A stretch of DNA of 64,000 nucleotides from Rhynochetos jubatus (taxonomy: Eukaryota > Chordata > Aves > Eurypygiformes > Rhynochetidae), in NCBI GenBank assembly GCA_027574665.1, contig CM050659.1, positions 16,221,001 to 16,285,000 on the forward strand, written 5' to 3'. A program made the translations under genes and the position numbers. This document shows positions 36,305-49,510 of the stretch, piece after piece. The notes under the pieces were generated by a model. The model was not told the DNA's origin, did no database searches, and was given only the letters and a program-made list of their open reading frames with translations. Each line of letters begins with the position of its first letter. Position 1 is the first letter of the stretch.

Positions 36305-39300
36305 TCCGGAGAACCAGAAAGCCCACAGCTCCAGGGATAATTGGGATTGCAAAGGCCTGCCAAGAGGAGCACGACACTGCACAGACATGGCTCCTTCCCC
36401 TGCTTTCCTAGCCAGAACCCGGGGGGGGCTGTGGCCGGAAACCGCGGTCGGCAACTTCTAGGGTTAGGGTTAGGGTTAGGGTCCGGAGAACCAGAAAGCC
36501 CACAGCTCCAGGGATAATTGGGATTGCAAAGGCCTGCCAAGAGGAGCACGACACTGCACAGACATGGCTCCTTCCCCTGCTTTCCTAGCCAGAACCCAGG
36601 GGGGGCCGTGGCCGGAAACCGCGGTCGGCAACTTCTAGGGTTAGGGTTAGGGTCCGGAGAACCAGAAAGCCCACAGCTCCAGGGATAATTGGGATTGCAA
36701 AGGCCTGCCAAGAGGAGCACGACACTGCACAGACATGGCTCCTTCCCCTGCTTTCCTAGCCAGAACCTGGGGGGGGCCATGGCCGGAAACCGCGGTCGGC
36801 AACTTCTAGGGTTAGGGTTAGGGTTAGGGTCCGGAGAACCAGAAAGCCCACAGCTCCAGGGATAATTGGGATTGCAAAGGCCTGCCAAGAGGAGCACGAC
36901 ACTGCACAGACATGGCTCCTTCCCCTGCTTTCCTAGCCAGAACCCGGGGGGTCCGTGGCCGGAAACCGCGGTCGGCAACTTCTAGGGTTAGGGTTAGGGT
37001 TAGGGTCCGGAGAACCAGAAAGCCCACAGCTCCAGGGATAATTGGGATTGCAAAGGCCTGCCAAGAGGAGCACGACACTGCACAGACATGGCTCCTTCCC
37101 CAGCTTTCCTAGCCAGAACCCAGGGGGGGCCGTGGCCGGAAACCGCGGTTGGTAACTTCTAGGGTTAGGGTTAGGGTTAGGGTCCGGAGAACCAGAAAGC
37201 CCACAGCTCCAGGGATAATTGGGATTGCAAAGGCCTGCCAAGAGGAGCACGACACTGCACCGACATGTCTCCTTCCCCTGCTTTCCTAGCCAGAACCCGG
37301 GGGGGGCCGTGGGCGGAAACCGCGGTCGGCAACTTCTAGGGTTAGGGTTAGGGTTAGGGTCTGGAGAACCAGAAAGCCCACAGCTCCAGGGATAATTGGG
37401 ATTGCAAAGGCCTGCCAAGAGGAGCACGACACTGCACAGACATGGCTCCTTCCCCTGCTTTCCTAGCCAGAACCCGGGGGGTCCGTGGCCGGAAACCGCG
37501 GTCGGCAACTTCTAGGGTTAGGGTTAGGGTTAGGGTCCGGAGAACCAGAAAGCCCACAGCTCCAGGGATAATTGGGATTGCAAAGGCCTGCCAAGAGGAG
37601 CACGACACTGCACAGACATGGCTCCTTCCCCAGCTTTCCTAGCCAGAACCCAGGGGGGGCCATGCCCGGAAACCGCGGTCGGCAACTTCTAGGGTTAGGG
37701 TTAGGGTTAGGGTCCGGAGAACCAGAAAGCCCACAGCTCCAGGGATAATTGGGATTGCAAAGGCCTGCCAAGAGGAGCACGACACTGCACAGACATGGCT
37801 CCTTCCCCAGCTTTCCTAGCCAGAACCCAGGGGGGGCCTTGCCCAGAAACCGCGGTCGGCAACTTCTAGGGTTAGGGTTAGGGTCCGGAGAACCAGAAAG
37901 CCCACAGCTCCAGGGATAATTGGGATTGCAAAGGCCTGCCAAGAGGAGCACGACACTGCACAGACATGGCTCCTTCCCCTGCTTTCCTAGCCAGAACCTC
38001 GGGGGGGCCATGGCCGGAAACCGCGGTCGGCAACTTCTAGGGTTAGGGTTAGGGTTAGGGTCCGGAGAACCAGAAAGCCCACAGCTCCAGGGATAATTGG
38101 GATTGCAAAGGCCTGCCAAGAGGAGCACGACACTGCACAGACATGGCTCCTTCCCCTGCTTTCCTAGCCAGAACCCGGGGGGTCCGTGGCCGGAAACCGC
38201 GGTCGGCAACTTCTAGGGTTAGGGTTAGGGTTAGGGTCCGGAGAACCAGAAAGCCCACAGCTCCAGGGATAATTGGGATTGCAAAGGCCTGCCAAGAGGA
38301 GCACGACACTGCACAGACATGGCTCCTTCCCCTGCTTTCCTAGCCAGAACCCGGGGGGGGCCGTGGCCGGAAACCGCGGTCGGCAACTTCTAGGGTTAGG
38401 GTTAGGGTTAGGGTCCGGAGAACCAGAAAGCCCACAGCTCCAGGGATAATTGGGATTGCAAAGGCCTGCCAAGAGGAGCACGACACTGCACCGACATGGC
38501 TCCTTCCCCTGCTTTCCTAGCCAGAACCCGGGGGGGGCCGTGGGCGGAAACCGCGGTCGGCAACTTCTAGGGTTAGGGTTAGGGTTAGGGTCTGGAGAAC
38601 CAGAAAGCCCACAGCTCCAGGGATAATTGGGATTGCAAAGGCCTGCCAAGAGGAGCACGACACTGCACAGACATGGCTCCTTCCCCTGCTTTCCTAGCCA
38701 GAACCCGGGTGGTCCGTGGCCGGAAACCGCGGTCGGCAACTTCTAGGGTTAGGGTTAGGGTTAGGGTCCGGAGAACCAGAAAGCCCACAGCTCCAGGGAT
38801 AATTGGGATTGCAAAGGCCTGCCAAGAGGAGCACGACACTGCACAGACATGGCTCCTTCCCCAGCTTTCCTAGCCAGAACCCAGGGGGGGCCATGCCCGG
38901 AAACCGCGGTCGGCAACTTCTAGGGTTAGGGTTAGGGTTAGGGTCCGGAGAACCAGAAAGCCCACAGCTCCAGGGATAATTGGGATTGCAAAGGCCTGCC
39001 AAGAGGAGCACGACACTGCACCAACATGGCTCCTTCACCAGCTTTCCTAGCCAGAACCCAGGGGGGGCCGTGGCCGGAAACCGCGGTCGGCAACTTCTAG
39101 GGTTAGGGTTAGGGTTAGGGTCCGGAGAACCAGAAAGCCCACAGCTCCAGGGATAATTGGGATTGCAAAGGCCTGCCAAGAGGAGCACGACACTGCACAG
39201 ACATGGCTCCTTCCCCTGCTTTCCTAGCCAGAACCCAGGGGGGGCCGTGGCCAGAAACCGCGGTCGGCAACTTCTAGGGTTAGGGTTAGGGTTAGGGTCC

Positions 39301-41534
39301 GGAGAACCAGAAAGCCCACAGCTCCAGGGATAATTGGGATTGCAAAGGCCTGCCAAGAGGAGCACGACACTGCACAGACATGGCTCCTTCCCCTGCTTTC
39401 CTAGCCAGAACCCAGGGGGGGCCTTGCCCAGAAACCGCGGTCGGCAACTTCTAGGGTTAGGGTTAGGGTCCGGAGAACCAGAAAGCCCACAGCTCCAGGG
39501 ATAATTGGGATTGCAAAGGCCTGCCAAGAGGAGCACGACACTGCACAGACATGGCTCCTTCCCCTGCTTTCCTAGCCAGAACCCAGGGGGGGCCGTGGCC
39601 GGAAACCGCGGTCGGCAACTTCTAGGGTTAGGGTTAGGGTTAGGGTCCGGAGAACCAGAAAGCCCACAGCTCCAGGGATAATTGGGATTGCAAAGGCCTG
39701 CCAAGAGGAGCACGACACTGCACAGACATGGCTCCTTCCCCTGCTTTCCTAGCCAGAACCCAGTGGGGGCCGTGGCCGGAAACCGCGGTCGGCAACTTCT
39801 AGGGTTAGGGTTAGGGTTAGGGTCCGGAGAACCAGAAAGCCCACAGCTCCAGGGATAATTGGGATTGCAAAGGCCTGCCAAGAGGAGCACGACACTGCAC
39901 AGACATGGCTCCTTCCCCAGCTTTCCTAGCCAGAACCCAGGTGGGGCCATGCCCAGAAACCGCGGTCGGCAACTTCTAGGGTTAGGGTTAGGGTTAGGGT
40001 CCGGAGAACCAGAAAGCCCACAGCTCCAGGGATAATTGGGATTGCAAAGGCCTGCCAAGAGGAGCACGACACTGCACAGACATGGCTCCTTCCCCTGCTT
40101 TCCTAGCCAGAACCCGGGGGGTCCGTGGCCGGAAACCGCGGTCGGCAACTTCTAGGGTTAGGGTTAGGGTCCGGAGAACCAGAAAGCCCACAGCTCCAGG
40201 GATAATTGGGATTGCAAAGGCCTGCCAAGAGGAGCACGACACTGCACAGACATGGCTCCTTCCCCTGCTTTCCTAGCCAGAACCCAGGGGGGGCCGTGGC
40301 CGGAAACCGCGGTCGGCAACTTCTAGGGTTAGGGTTAGGGTTAGGGTCCGGAGAACCAGAAAGCCCACAGCTCCAGGGATAATTGGGATTGCAAAGGCCT
40401 GCCAAGAGGAGCACGACACTGCACAGACATGGCTCCTTCCCCTGCTTTCCTAGCCAGAACCCAGGGGGGGCCGTGGCCGGAAACCGCGGTCGGCAACTTC
40501 TAGGGTTAGGGTTAGGGTTAGGGTCCGGAGAACCAGAAAGCCCACAGCTCCAGGGATAATTGGGATTGCAAAGGCCTGCCAAGAGGAGCACGACACTGCA
40601 CAGACATGGCTCCTTCCCCACCTTTCCTAGCCAGAACCCAGGTGGGGCCATGCCCAGAAACCGCGGTCGGCAACTTCTAGGGTTAGGGTTAGGGTTAGGG
40701 TCCGGAGAACCAGAAAGCCCACAGCTCCAGGGATAATTGGGATTGCAAAGGCCTGCCAAGAGGAGCACGACACTGCACCGACATGGCTCCTTCCCCTGCT
40801 TTCCTAGCCAGAACCCGGGGGGGGCCGTGGCCGGAAACCGCGGTCGGCAACTTCTAGGGTTAGGGTTGGGATTAGGGTCCGGAGAACCAGAAAGCCCACA
40901 GCTCCAGGGATAATTGGGATTGCAAAGGCCTGCCAAGAGGAGCACGACACTGCACCGACATGGCTCCTTCCCCTGCTTTCCTAGCCAGAACCCAGGGGGG
41001 GCCGTGGCCGGAAACCGCGGTCGGCAACTTCTAGGGTTAGGGTTAGGGTTAGGGTCCGGAGAACCAGAAAGCCCACAGCTCCAGGGATAATTGGGATTGC
41101 AAAGGCCTGCCAAGAGGAGCACGACACTGCACAGACATGGCTCCTTCCCCCGCTTTCCTAGCCAGAACCCAGGGGGGGCCCGTGGCCGGAAACCGCGGTC
41201 GGCAACTTCTAGGGTTAGGGTTAGGGTTAGGGTCCGGAGAACCAGAAAGCCCACAGCTCCAGGGATAATTGGGATTGCAAAGGCCTGCCAAGAGGAGCAC
41301 GACACTGCACAGACATGGCTCCTTCCCCTGCTTTCCTAGCCAGAACCTCGGGGGGGACATGGCCGGAAACCGCGGTCGGCAACTTCTAGGGTTAGGGTTA
41401 GGGTTAGGGTCCGGAGAACCAGAAAGCCCACAGCTCCAGGGATAATTGGGATTGCAAAGGCCTGCCAAGAGGAGCACGACACTGCACAGACATGGCTCCT
41501 TCCCCTGCTTTCCTAGCCAGAACCCGGGGGGTCC

Positions 41535-43302
41535 GTGGCCGGAAACCGCGGTCGGCAACTTCTAGGGTTAGGGTTAGGGTTAGGGTCCGGAGAACCAGAA
41601 AGCCCACAGCTCCAGGGATAATTGGGATTGCAAAGGCCTGCCAAGAGGAGCACGACACTGCACAGACATGGCTCCTTCCCCTGCTTTCCTAGCCAGAACC
41701 CGGGGGGGGCCGTGGCCGGAAATCGCGGTCGGCAACTTCTAGGGTTATGGTTAGGGTTAGGGTCCGGAGAACCAGAAAGCCCACAGCTCCAGGGATAATT
41801 AGGATTGCAAAGGCCTGCCAAGAGGAGCACGACACTGCACAGACATGGCTCCTTCCCCAGCTTTCCTAGCCAGAACCCAGGGGGGGCCGTGGCCGGAAAC
41901 CGCGGTTGGTAACTTCTAGGGTTAGGGTTAGGGTTAGGGTCCGGAGAACCAGAAAGCCCACAGCTCCAGGGATAATTGGGATTGCAAAGGCCTGCCAAGA
42001 GGAGCACAACACTGCACCGACATGGCTCCTTCCCCTGCTTTCCTAGCCAGAACCCTAGGGGGGCCGTGGGCGGAAACCGCGGTCGGCAACTTCTAGGGTT
42101 AGGGTTAGGGTTAGGGTCTGGAGAACCAGAAAGCCCACAGCTCCAGGGATAATTGGGATTGCAAAGGCCTGCCAAGAGGAGCACGACACTGCACAGACAT
42201 GGCTCCTTCACCTGCTTTCCTAGCCAGAACCCGGGGGGTCCGTGGCCGGAAACCGCGGTCGGCAACTTCTAGGGTTAGGGTTAGGGTTAGGGTCCGGAGA
42301 ACCAGAAAGCCCACAGCTCCAGGGATAATTGGGATTGCAAAGGCCTGCCAAGAGGAGCACGACACTGCACAGACATGGCTCCTTCCCCAGCTTTCCTAGC
42401 CAGAACCCAGGGGGGGCCATGCCCGGAAACCGCGGTCGGCAACTTCTAGGGTTAGGGTTAGGGTTAGGGTCCGGAGAACCAGAAAGCCCACAGCTCCAGG
42501 GATAATTGGGATTGCAAAGGCCTGCCAAGAGGAGCACGACACTGCACAGACATGGCTCCTTCCTCAGCTTTCCTAGCCAGAACCCAGGGGGGGCCGTGGC
42601 CGGAAACCGCGGTTGGTAACTTCTAGGGTTAGGGTTAGGGTTAGGGTCCGGAGAACCAGAAAGCCCACAGCTCCAGGGATAATTGGGATTGCAAAGGCCT
42701 GCCAAGAGGAGCACAACACTGCACCGACATGGCTCCTTCCCCTGCTTTCCTAGCCAGAACCCGGGGGGGGCCGTGGGCGGAAACCGCGGTCGGCAACTTC
42801 TAGGGTTAGGGTTAGGGTTAGGGTCTGGAGAACCAGAAAGCCCACAGCTCCAGGGATAATTGGGATTGCAAAGGCCTGCCAAGAGGAGCACGACACTGCA
42901 CAGACATGGCTCCTTCACCTGCTTTCCTAGCCAGAACCCGGGGGGTCCGTGGCCGGAAACCGCGGTCGGCAACTTCTAGGGTTAGGGTTAGGGTTAGGGT
43001 CCGGAGAACCAGAAAGCCCACAGCTCCAGGGATAATTGGGATTGCAAAGGCCTGCCAAGAGGAGCACGACACTGCACAGACATGGCTCCTTCCCCTGCTT
43101 TCCTAGCCAGAACCCAGGGGGGGCCATGCCCGGAAACCGCGGTCGGCAACTTCTAGGGTTAGGGTTAGGGTTAGGGTCCGGAGAACCAGAAAGCCCACAG
43201 CTCCAGGGATAATTGGGATTGCAAAGGCCTGCCAAGAGGAGCACGACACTGCACCGACATGGCTCCTTCCCCAGCTTTCCTAGCCAGAACCCAGGGGGGG
43301 CC
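41535..43302 (+). repeat. Ten-monomer block, copy 1 (period 1,768 bp)
   Basis: Private variants TTATGG (41,745), AATTAGGATTG (near 41,801), CCCTAGGGG (42,053) and TTCCTCAGC (42,561) all recur exactly 1,768 bp to the right. 1,768 equals ten 177-bp units minus two bases, from the two GGGGGGTCC monomers inside. The block also contains two TCCTTCACC units, near 42,207 and 42,914. Confidence 0.92.
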
Positions 43303-45200
43303 GTGGCCGGAAACCGCGGTCGGCAACTTCTAGGGTTAGGGTTAGGGTTAGGGTCCGGAGAACCAGAAAGCCCACAGCTCCAGGGATAATTGGGATTGCA
43401 AAGGCCTGCCAAGAGGAGCACGACACTGCACAGACATGGCTCCTTCCCCTGCTTTCCTAGCCAGAACCCGGGGGGGGCCGTGGCCGGAAATCGCGGTCGG
43501 CAACTTCTAGGGTTATGGTTAGGGTTAGGGTCCGGAGAACCAGAAAGCCCACAGCTCCAGGGATAATTAGGATTGCAAAGGCCTGCCAAGAGGAGCACGA
43601 CACTGCACAGACATGGCTCCTTCCCCAGCTTTCCTAGCCAGAACCCAGGGGGGGCCGTGGCCGGAAACCGCGGTTGGTAACTTCTAGGGTTAGGGTTAGG
43701 GTTAGGGTCCGGAGAACCAGAAAGCCCACAGCTCCAGGGATAATTGGGATTGCAAAGGCCTGCCAAGAGGAGCACAACACTGCACCGACATGGCTCCTTC
43801 CCCTGCTTTCCTAGCCAGAACCCTAGGGGGGCCGTGGGCGGAAACCGCGGTCGGCAACTTCTAGGGTTAGGGTTAGGGTTAGGGTCTGGAGAACCAGAAA
43901 GCCCACAGCTCCAGGGATAATTGGGATTGCAAAGGCCTGCCAAGAGGAGCACGACACTGCACAGACATGGCTCCTTCACCTGCTTTCCTAGCCAGAACCC
44001 GGGGGGTCCGTGGCCGGAAACCGCGGTCGGCAACTTCTAGGGTTAGGGTTAGGGTTAGGGTCCGGAGAACCAGAAAGCCCACAGCTCCAGGGATAATTGG
44101 GATTGCAAAGGCCTGCCAAGAGGAGCACGACACTGCACAGACATGGCTCCTTCCCCAGCTTTCCTAGCCAGAACCCAGGGGGGGCCATGCCCGGAAACCG
44201 CGGTCGGCAACTTCTAGGGTTAGGGTTAGGGTTAGGGTCCGGAGAACCAGAAAGCCCACAGCTCCAGGGATAATTGGGATTGCAAAGGCCTGCCAAGAGG
44301 AGCACGACACTGCACAGACATGGCTCCTTCCTCAGCTTTCCTAGCCAGAACCCAGGGGGGGCCGTGGCCGGAAACCGCGGTTGGTAACTTCTAGGGTTAG
44401 GGTTAGGGTTAGGGTCCGGAGAACCAGAAAGCCCACAGCTCCAGGGATAATTGGGATTGCAAAGGCCTGCCAAGAGGAGCACAACACTGCACCGACATGG
44501 CTCCTTCCCCTGCTTTCCTAGCCAGAACCCGGGGGGGGCCGTGGGCGGAAACCGCGGTCGGCAACTTCTAGGGTTAGGGTTAGGGTTAGGGTCTGGAGAA
44601 CCAGAAAGCCCACAGCTCCAGGGATAATTGGGATTGCAAAGGCCTGCCAAGAGGAGCACGACACTGCACAGACATGGCTCCTTCACCTGCTTTCCTAGCC
44701 AGAACCCGGGGGGTCCGTGGCCGGAAACCGCGGTCGGCAACTTCTAGGGTTAGGGTTAGGGTTAGGGTCCGGAGAACCAGAAAGCCCACAGCTCCAGGGA
44801 TAATTGGGATTGCAAAGGCCTGCCAAGAGGAGCACGACACTGCACAGACATGGCTCCTTCCCCTGCTTTCCTAGCCAGAACCCAGGGGGGGCCATGCCCG
44901 GAAACCGCGGTCGGCAACTTCTAGGGTTAGGGTTAGGGTTAGGGTCCGGAGAACCAGAAAGCCCACAGCTCCAGGGATAATTGGGATTGCAAAGGCCTGC
45001 CAAGAGGAGCACGACACTGCACCGACATGGCTCCTTCCCCAGCTTTCCTAGCCAGAACCCAGGGGGGGCCGTGGCCGGAAACCGCGGTCGGCAACTTCTA
45101 GGGTTAGGGTTAGGGTTAGGGTCCGGAGAACCAGAAAGCCCACAGCTCCAGGGATAATTGGGATTGCAAAGGCCTGCCAAGAGGAGCACGACACTGCACA
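43303..45200 (+). repeat. Ten-monomer block, copy 2 (tandem with copy 1)
   Basis: Repeats the markers at 43,513 (TTATGG), about 43,569 (TTAGGATTG), 43,821 (CCCTAGGGG) and 44,329 (TTCCTCAGC). Similarity runs to about 45,200, where a G8 monomer with ACCGCGG replaces the AATCGCGG unit expected from copy 1. Confidence 0.92.
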
Positions 45201-46112
45201 GACATGGCTCCTTCCCCTGCTTTCCTAGCCAGAACCCAGGGGGGGGCCGTGGCCGGAAACCGCGGTCGGCAACTTCTAGGGTTAGGGTTAGGGTTAGGGT
45301 CCGGAGAACCAGAAAGCCCACAGCTCCAGGGATAATTGGGATTGCAAAGGCCTGCCAAGAGGAGCACGACACTGCACAGACATGGCTCCTTCCCCTGCTT
45401 TCCTAGCCAGAACCCAGGGGGGGCCATGCCCAGAAACCGCGGTCGGCAACTTCTAGGGTTAGGGTTAGGGTTAGGGTCCGGAGAACCAGAAAGCCCACAG
45501 CTCCAGGGATAATTGGGATTGCAAAGGCCTGCCAAGAGGAGCACGACACTGCACAGACATGGCTCCTTCCCCTGCTTTCCTAGCCAGAACCGAGGGGGGG
45601 CCGTGGCCGGAAACCGCGGTCGGCAACTTCTAGGGTTAGGGTTAGGGTTAGGGTCCGGAGAACCAGAAAGCCCACAGCTCCAGGGATAATTGGGATTGCA
45701 AAGGCCTGCCAAGAGGAGCACGACACTGCACAGACATGGCTCCTTCCCCTGCTTTCCTAGCCAGAACCCAGGGGGGGGCCGTGGCCGGAAACCGCGGTCG
45801 GCAACTTCTAGGGTTAGGGTTAGGGTTAGGGTCCGGAGAACCAGAAAGCCCACAGCTCCAGGGATAATTGGGATTGCAAAGGCCTGCCAAGAGGAGCACG
45901 ACACTGCACAGACATGGCTCCTTCCCCTGCTTTCCTAGCCAGAACCCAGGGGGGGCCATGCCCAGAAACCGCGGTCGGCAACTTCTAGGGTTAGGGTTAG
46001 GGTTAGGGTCCGGAGAACCAGAAAGCCCACAGCTCCAGGGATAATTGGGATTGCAAAGGCCTGCCAAGAGGAGCACGACACTGCACCGACATGGCTCCTT
46101 CCCCTGCTTTCC
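45120..46112 (+). repeat. Trimer duplication (period 532 bp)
   Basis: A G8 monomer followed by a CCATGCCCAG monomer occurs near 45,240/45,420 and again near 45,772/45,955, offset 532 bp (3 x 177 plus the extra G). The intervening units differ: GAACCGAGGG in the first set and CAGGGGGGGTCG in the second. Confidence 0.8.
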
Positions 46113-46869
46113 TAGCCAGAACCCAGGGGGGGTCGTGGCCGGAAACCGCGGTCGGCAACTTCTAGGGTTAGGGTTGGGGTTAGGGTCCGGAGAACCAGAA
46201 AGCCCACAGCTCCAGGGATAATTGGGATTGCAAAGGCCTGCCAAGAGGAGCACGACACTGCACAGACATGGCTCCTTCCCCTGCTTTCCTAGCCAGAACC
46301 CGGGGGGTCCGTGGCCGGAAACCGCGGTCAGCAACTTCTAGGGTTAGGGTTAGGGTTAGGGTCCGGAGAACCAGAAAGCCCACAGCTCCAGGGATAATTG
46401 GGATTGCAAAGGCCTGCCAAGAGGAGCACGACACTGCACAGACATGGCTCCTTCCCCAGCTTTCCTAGCCAGAACCCAGGGGGGGCCATGCCCGGAAACC
46501 GCGGTCGGCAACTTCTAGGGTTAGGGTTAGGGTTAGGGTCCGGAGAACCAGAAAGCCCACAGCTCCAGGGATAATTGGGATTGCAAAGGCCTGCCAAGAG
46601 GAGCACGACACTGCACAGACATGGCTCCTTCCCCTGCTTTCCTAGCCAGAACCCGGGGGGTCCGTGGCCGGAAACCGCGGTCGGCAACTTCTAGGGTTAG
46701 GGTTAGGGTCCGGAGAACCAGAAAGCCCACAGCTCCAGGGATAATTGGGATTGCAAAGGCCTGCCAAGAGGAGCACGACACTGCACAGACATGGCTCCTT
46801 CCCCTGCTTTCCTAGCCAGAACCCGGGGGGGGCCGTGGCCGGAAATCGCGGTCGGCAACTTCTAGGGTT

Positions 46870-48520
46870 AGGGTTAGGGTTAGGGTCCGGAGAACCAGAA
46901 AGCCCACAGCTCCAGGGATAATTGGGATTGCAAAGGCCTGCCAAGAGGAGCACAACACTGCACCGACATGGCTCCTTCCCCTGCTTTCCTAGCCAGAACC
47001 CGGGGGGGGCCGTGGGCGGAAACCGCGGTCGGCAACTTCTAGGGTTAGGGTTAGGGTTAGGGTCTGGAGAACCAGAAAGCCCACAGCTCCAGGGATAATT
47101 GGGATTGCAAAGGCCTGCCAAGAGGAGCACGACACTGCACAGACATGGCTCCTTCACCTGCTTTCCTAGCCAGAACCCGGGGGGTCCGTGGCCGGAAACC
47201 GCGGTCGGCAACTTCTAGGGTTAGGGTTAGGGTTAGGGTCCGGAGAACCAGAAAGCCCACAGCTCCAGGGATAATTGGGATTGCAAAGGCCTGCCAAGAG
47301 GAGCACGACACTGCACAGACATGGCTCCTTCCCCAGCTTTCCTAGCCAGAACCCAGGGGGGGCCATGCCCGGAAACCGCGGTCGGCAACTTCTAGGGTTA
47401 GGGTTAGGGTTAGGGTCCGGAGAACCAGAAAGCCCACAGCTCCAGGGATAATTGGGATTGCAAAGGCCTGCCAAGAGGAGCACGACACTGCACCGACATG
47501 GCTCCTTCCCCAGCTTTCCTAGCCAGAACCCAGGGGGGGCCGTGGCCGGAAACCGCGGTCGGCAACTTCTAGGGTTAGGGTTAGGGTTAGGGTCCGGAGA
47601 ACCAGAAAGCCCACAGCTCCAGGGATAATTGGGATTGCAAAGGCCTGCCAAGAGGAGCACGACACTGCACAGACATGGCTCCTTCCCCTGCTTTCCTAGC
47701 CATAACCCAGGGGGGGCCGTGGCCAGAAACCGCGGTCGGCAACTTCTAGGGTTAGGGTTAGGGTTAGGGTCCGGAGAACCAGAAAGCCCACAGCTCCAGG
47801 GATAATTGGGATTGCAAAGGCCTGCCAAGAGGAGCACGACACTGCACAGACATGGCTCCTTCCCCAGCTTTCCTAGCCAGAACCCAGGGGGGGCCTTGCC
47901 CAGAAACCGCGGTCGGCAACTTCTAGGGTTAGGGTTAGGGTCCGGAGAACCAGAAAGCCCACAGCTCCAGGGATAATTGGGATTGCAAAGGCCTGCCAAG
48001 AGGAGCACGACACTGCACAGACATGGCTCCTTCCCCTGCTTTCCTAGCCAGAACCCAGGGGGGGCCGTGGCCGGAAACCGCGGTCGGCAACTTCTAGGGT
48101 TAGGGTTAGGGTTAGGGTCCGGAGAACCAGAAAGCCCACAGCTCCAGGGATAATTGGGATTGCAAAGGCCTGCCAAGAGGAGCACGACACTGCACAGACA
48201 TGGCTCCTTCCCCTGCTTTCCTAGCCAGAACCCAGGGGGGGCCGTGGCCGGAAACCGCGGTCGGCAACTTCTAGGGTTAGGGTTAGGGTTAGGGTCCGGA
48301 GAACCAGAAAGCCCACAGCTCCAGGGATAATTGGGATTGCAAAGGCCTGCCAAGAGGAGCACGACACTGCACAGACATGGCTCCTTCCCCTGCTTTCCTA
48401 GCCAGAACCCAGGGGGGGCCATGCCCAGAAACCGCGGTCGGCAACTTCTAGGGTTAGGGTTAGGGTTAGGGTCCGGAGAACCAGAAAGCCCACAGCTCCA
48501 GGGATAATTGGGATTGCAAA
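46870..48520 (+). repeat. Displaced block, copy 1 (offset 2,641 bp)
   Basis: Nine to ten monomers match the sequence 2,641 bp to the right. Shared markers include GTGGGCGG near 47,014, TCACCTGC near 47,156, CCATAACCC (47,700) and the 171-bp GGGGCCTTGCCCAG unit (47,891). 2,641 equals 15 x 177 minus two hexamers and two G-tract bases. Confidence 0.85.
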
Positions 48521-49510
48521 GGCCTGCCAAGAGGAGCACGACACTGCACAGACATGGCTCCTTCCCCAGCTTTCCTAGCCAGAACCCAGGGGGGGCCATG
48601 CCCGGAAACCGCGGTCGGCAACTTCTAGGGTTAGGGTTAGGGTTAGGGTCCGGAGAACCAGAAAGCCCACAGCTCCAGGGATAATTGGGATTGCAAAGGC
48701 CTGCCAAGAGGAGCACGACACTGCACAGACATGGCTCCTTCCCCTGCTTTCCTAGCCAGAACCCGGGGGGTCCGTGGCCGGAAACCGCGGTCGGCAACTT
48801 CTAGGGTTAGGGTTAGGGTTAGGGTCCGGAGAACCAGAAAGCCCACAGCTCCAGGGATAATTGGGATTGCAAAGGCCTGCCAAGAGGAGCACGACACTGC
48901 ACAGACATGGCTCCTTCCCCAGCTTTCCTAGCCAGAACCCAGGGGGGGCCGTGGCCGGAAACCGCGGTCGGCAACTTCTAGGGTTAGGGTTAGGGTCCGG
49001 AGAACCAGAAAGCCCACAGCTCCAGGGATAATTGGGATTGCAAAGGCCTGCCAAGAGGAGCACGACACTGCACAGACATGGCTCCTTCCCCAGCTTTCCT
49101 AGCCAGAACCCAGGGGGGGCCGTGGCCGGAAACGGCGGTCGGTAACTTCTAGGGTTAGGGTTAGGGATAGGGTCCGGAGAACCAGAAAGCCCACAGCTCC
49201 AGGGATAATTGGGATTGCAAAGGCCTGCCAAGAGGAGCACGACACTGCACAGACATGGCTCCTTCCCCTGCTTTCCTAGCCAGAACCCGGGGGGGGCCGT
49301 GGCCGGAAATCGCGGTCGGCAACTTCTAGGGTTAGGGTTAGGGTTAGGGTCCGGAGAACCAGAAAGCCCACAGCTCCAGGGATAATTAGGATTGCAAAGG
49401 CCTGCCAAGAGGAGCACGACACTGCACAGACATGGCTCCTTCCCCAGCTTTCCTAGCCAGAACCCAGGGGGGGCCGTGGCCGGAAACCGCGGTCGGTAAC
49501 TTCTAGGGTT

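Larger units (their letters stand above)
32835..36900 (+). repeat. Middle segment of ordinary monomers
   Basis: About 23 monomers, mostly 177 bp, many close to the majority sequence from about 35,400 onward. Isolated variants include CCTACAGC at about 33,323, GGTAACTTC at about 33,984, GGGGGGGCCCATGG at about 34,484 and GGGGCTGTGG units near 36,070 and 36,425. I saw no long duplicated block here. Confidence 0.6.
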
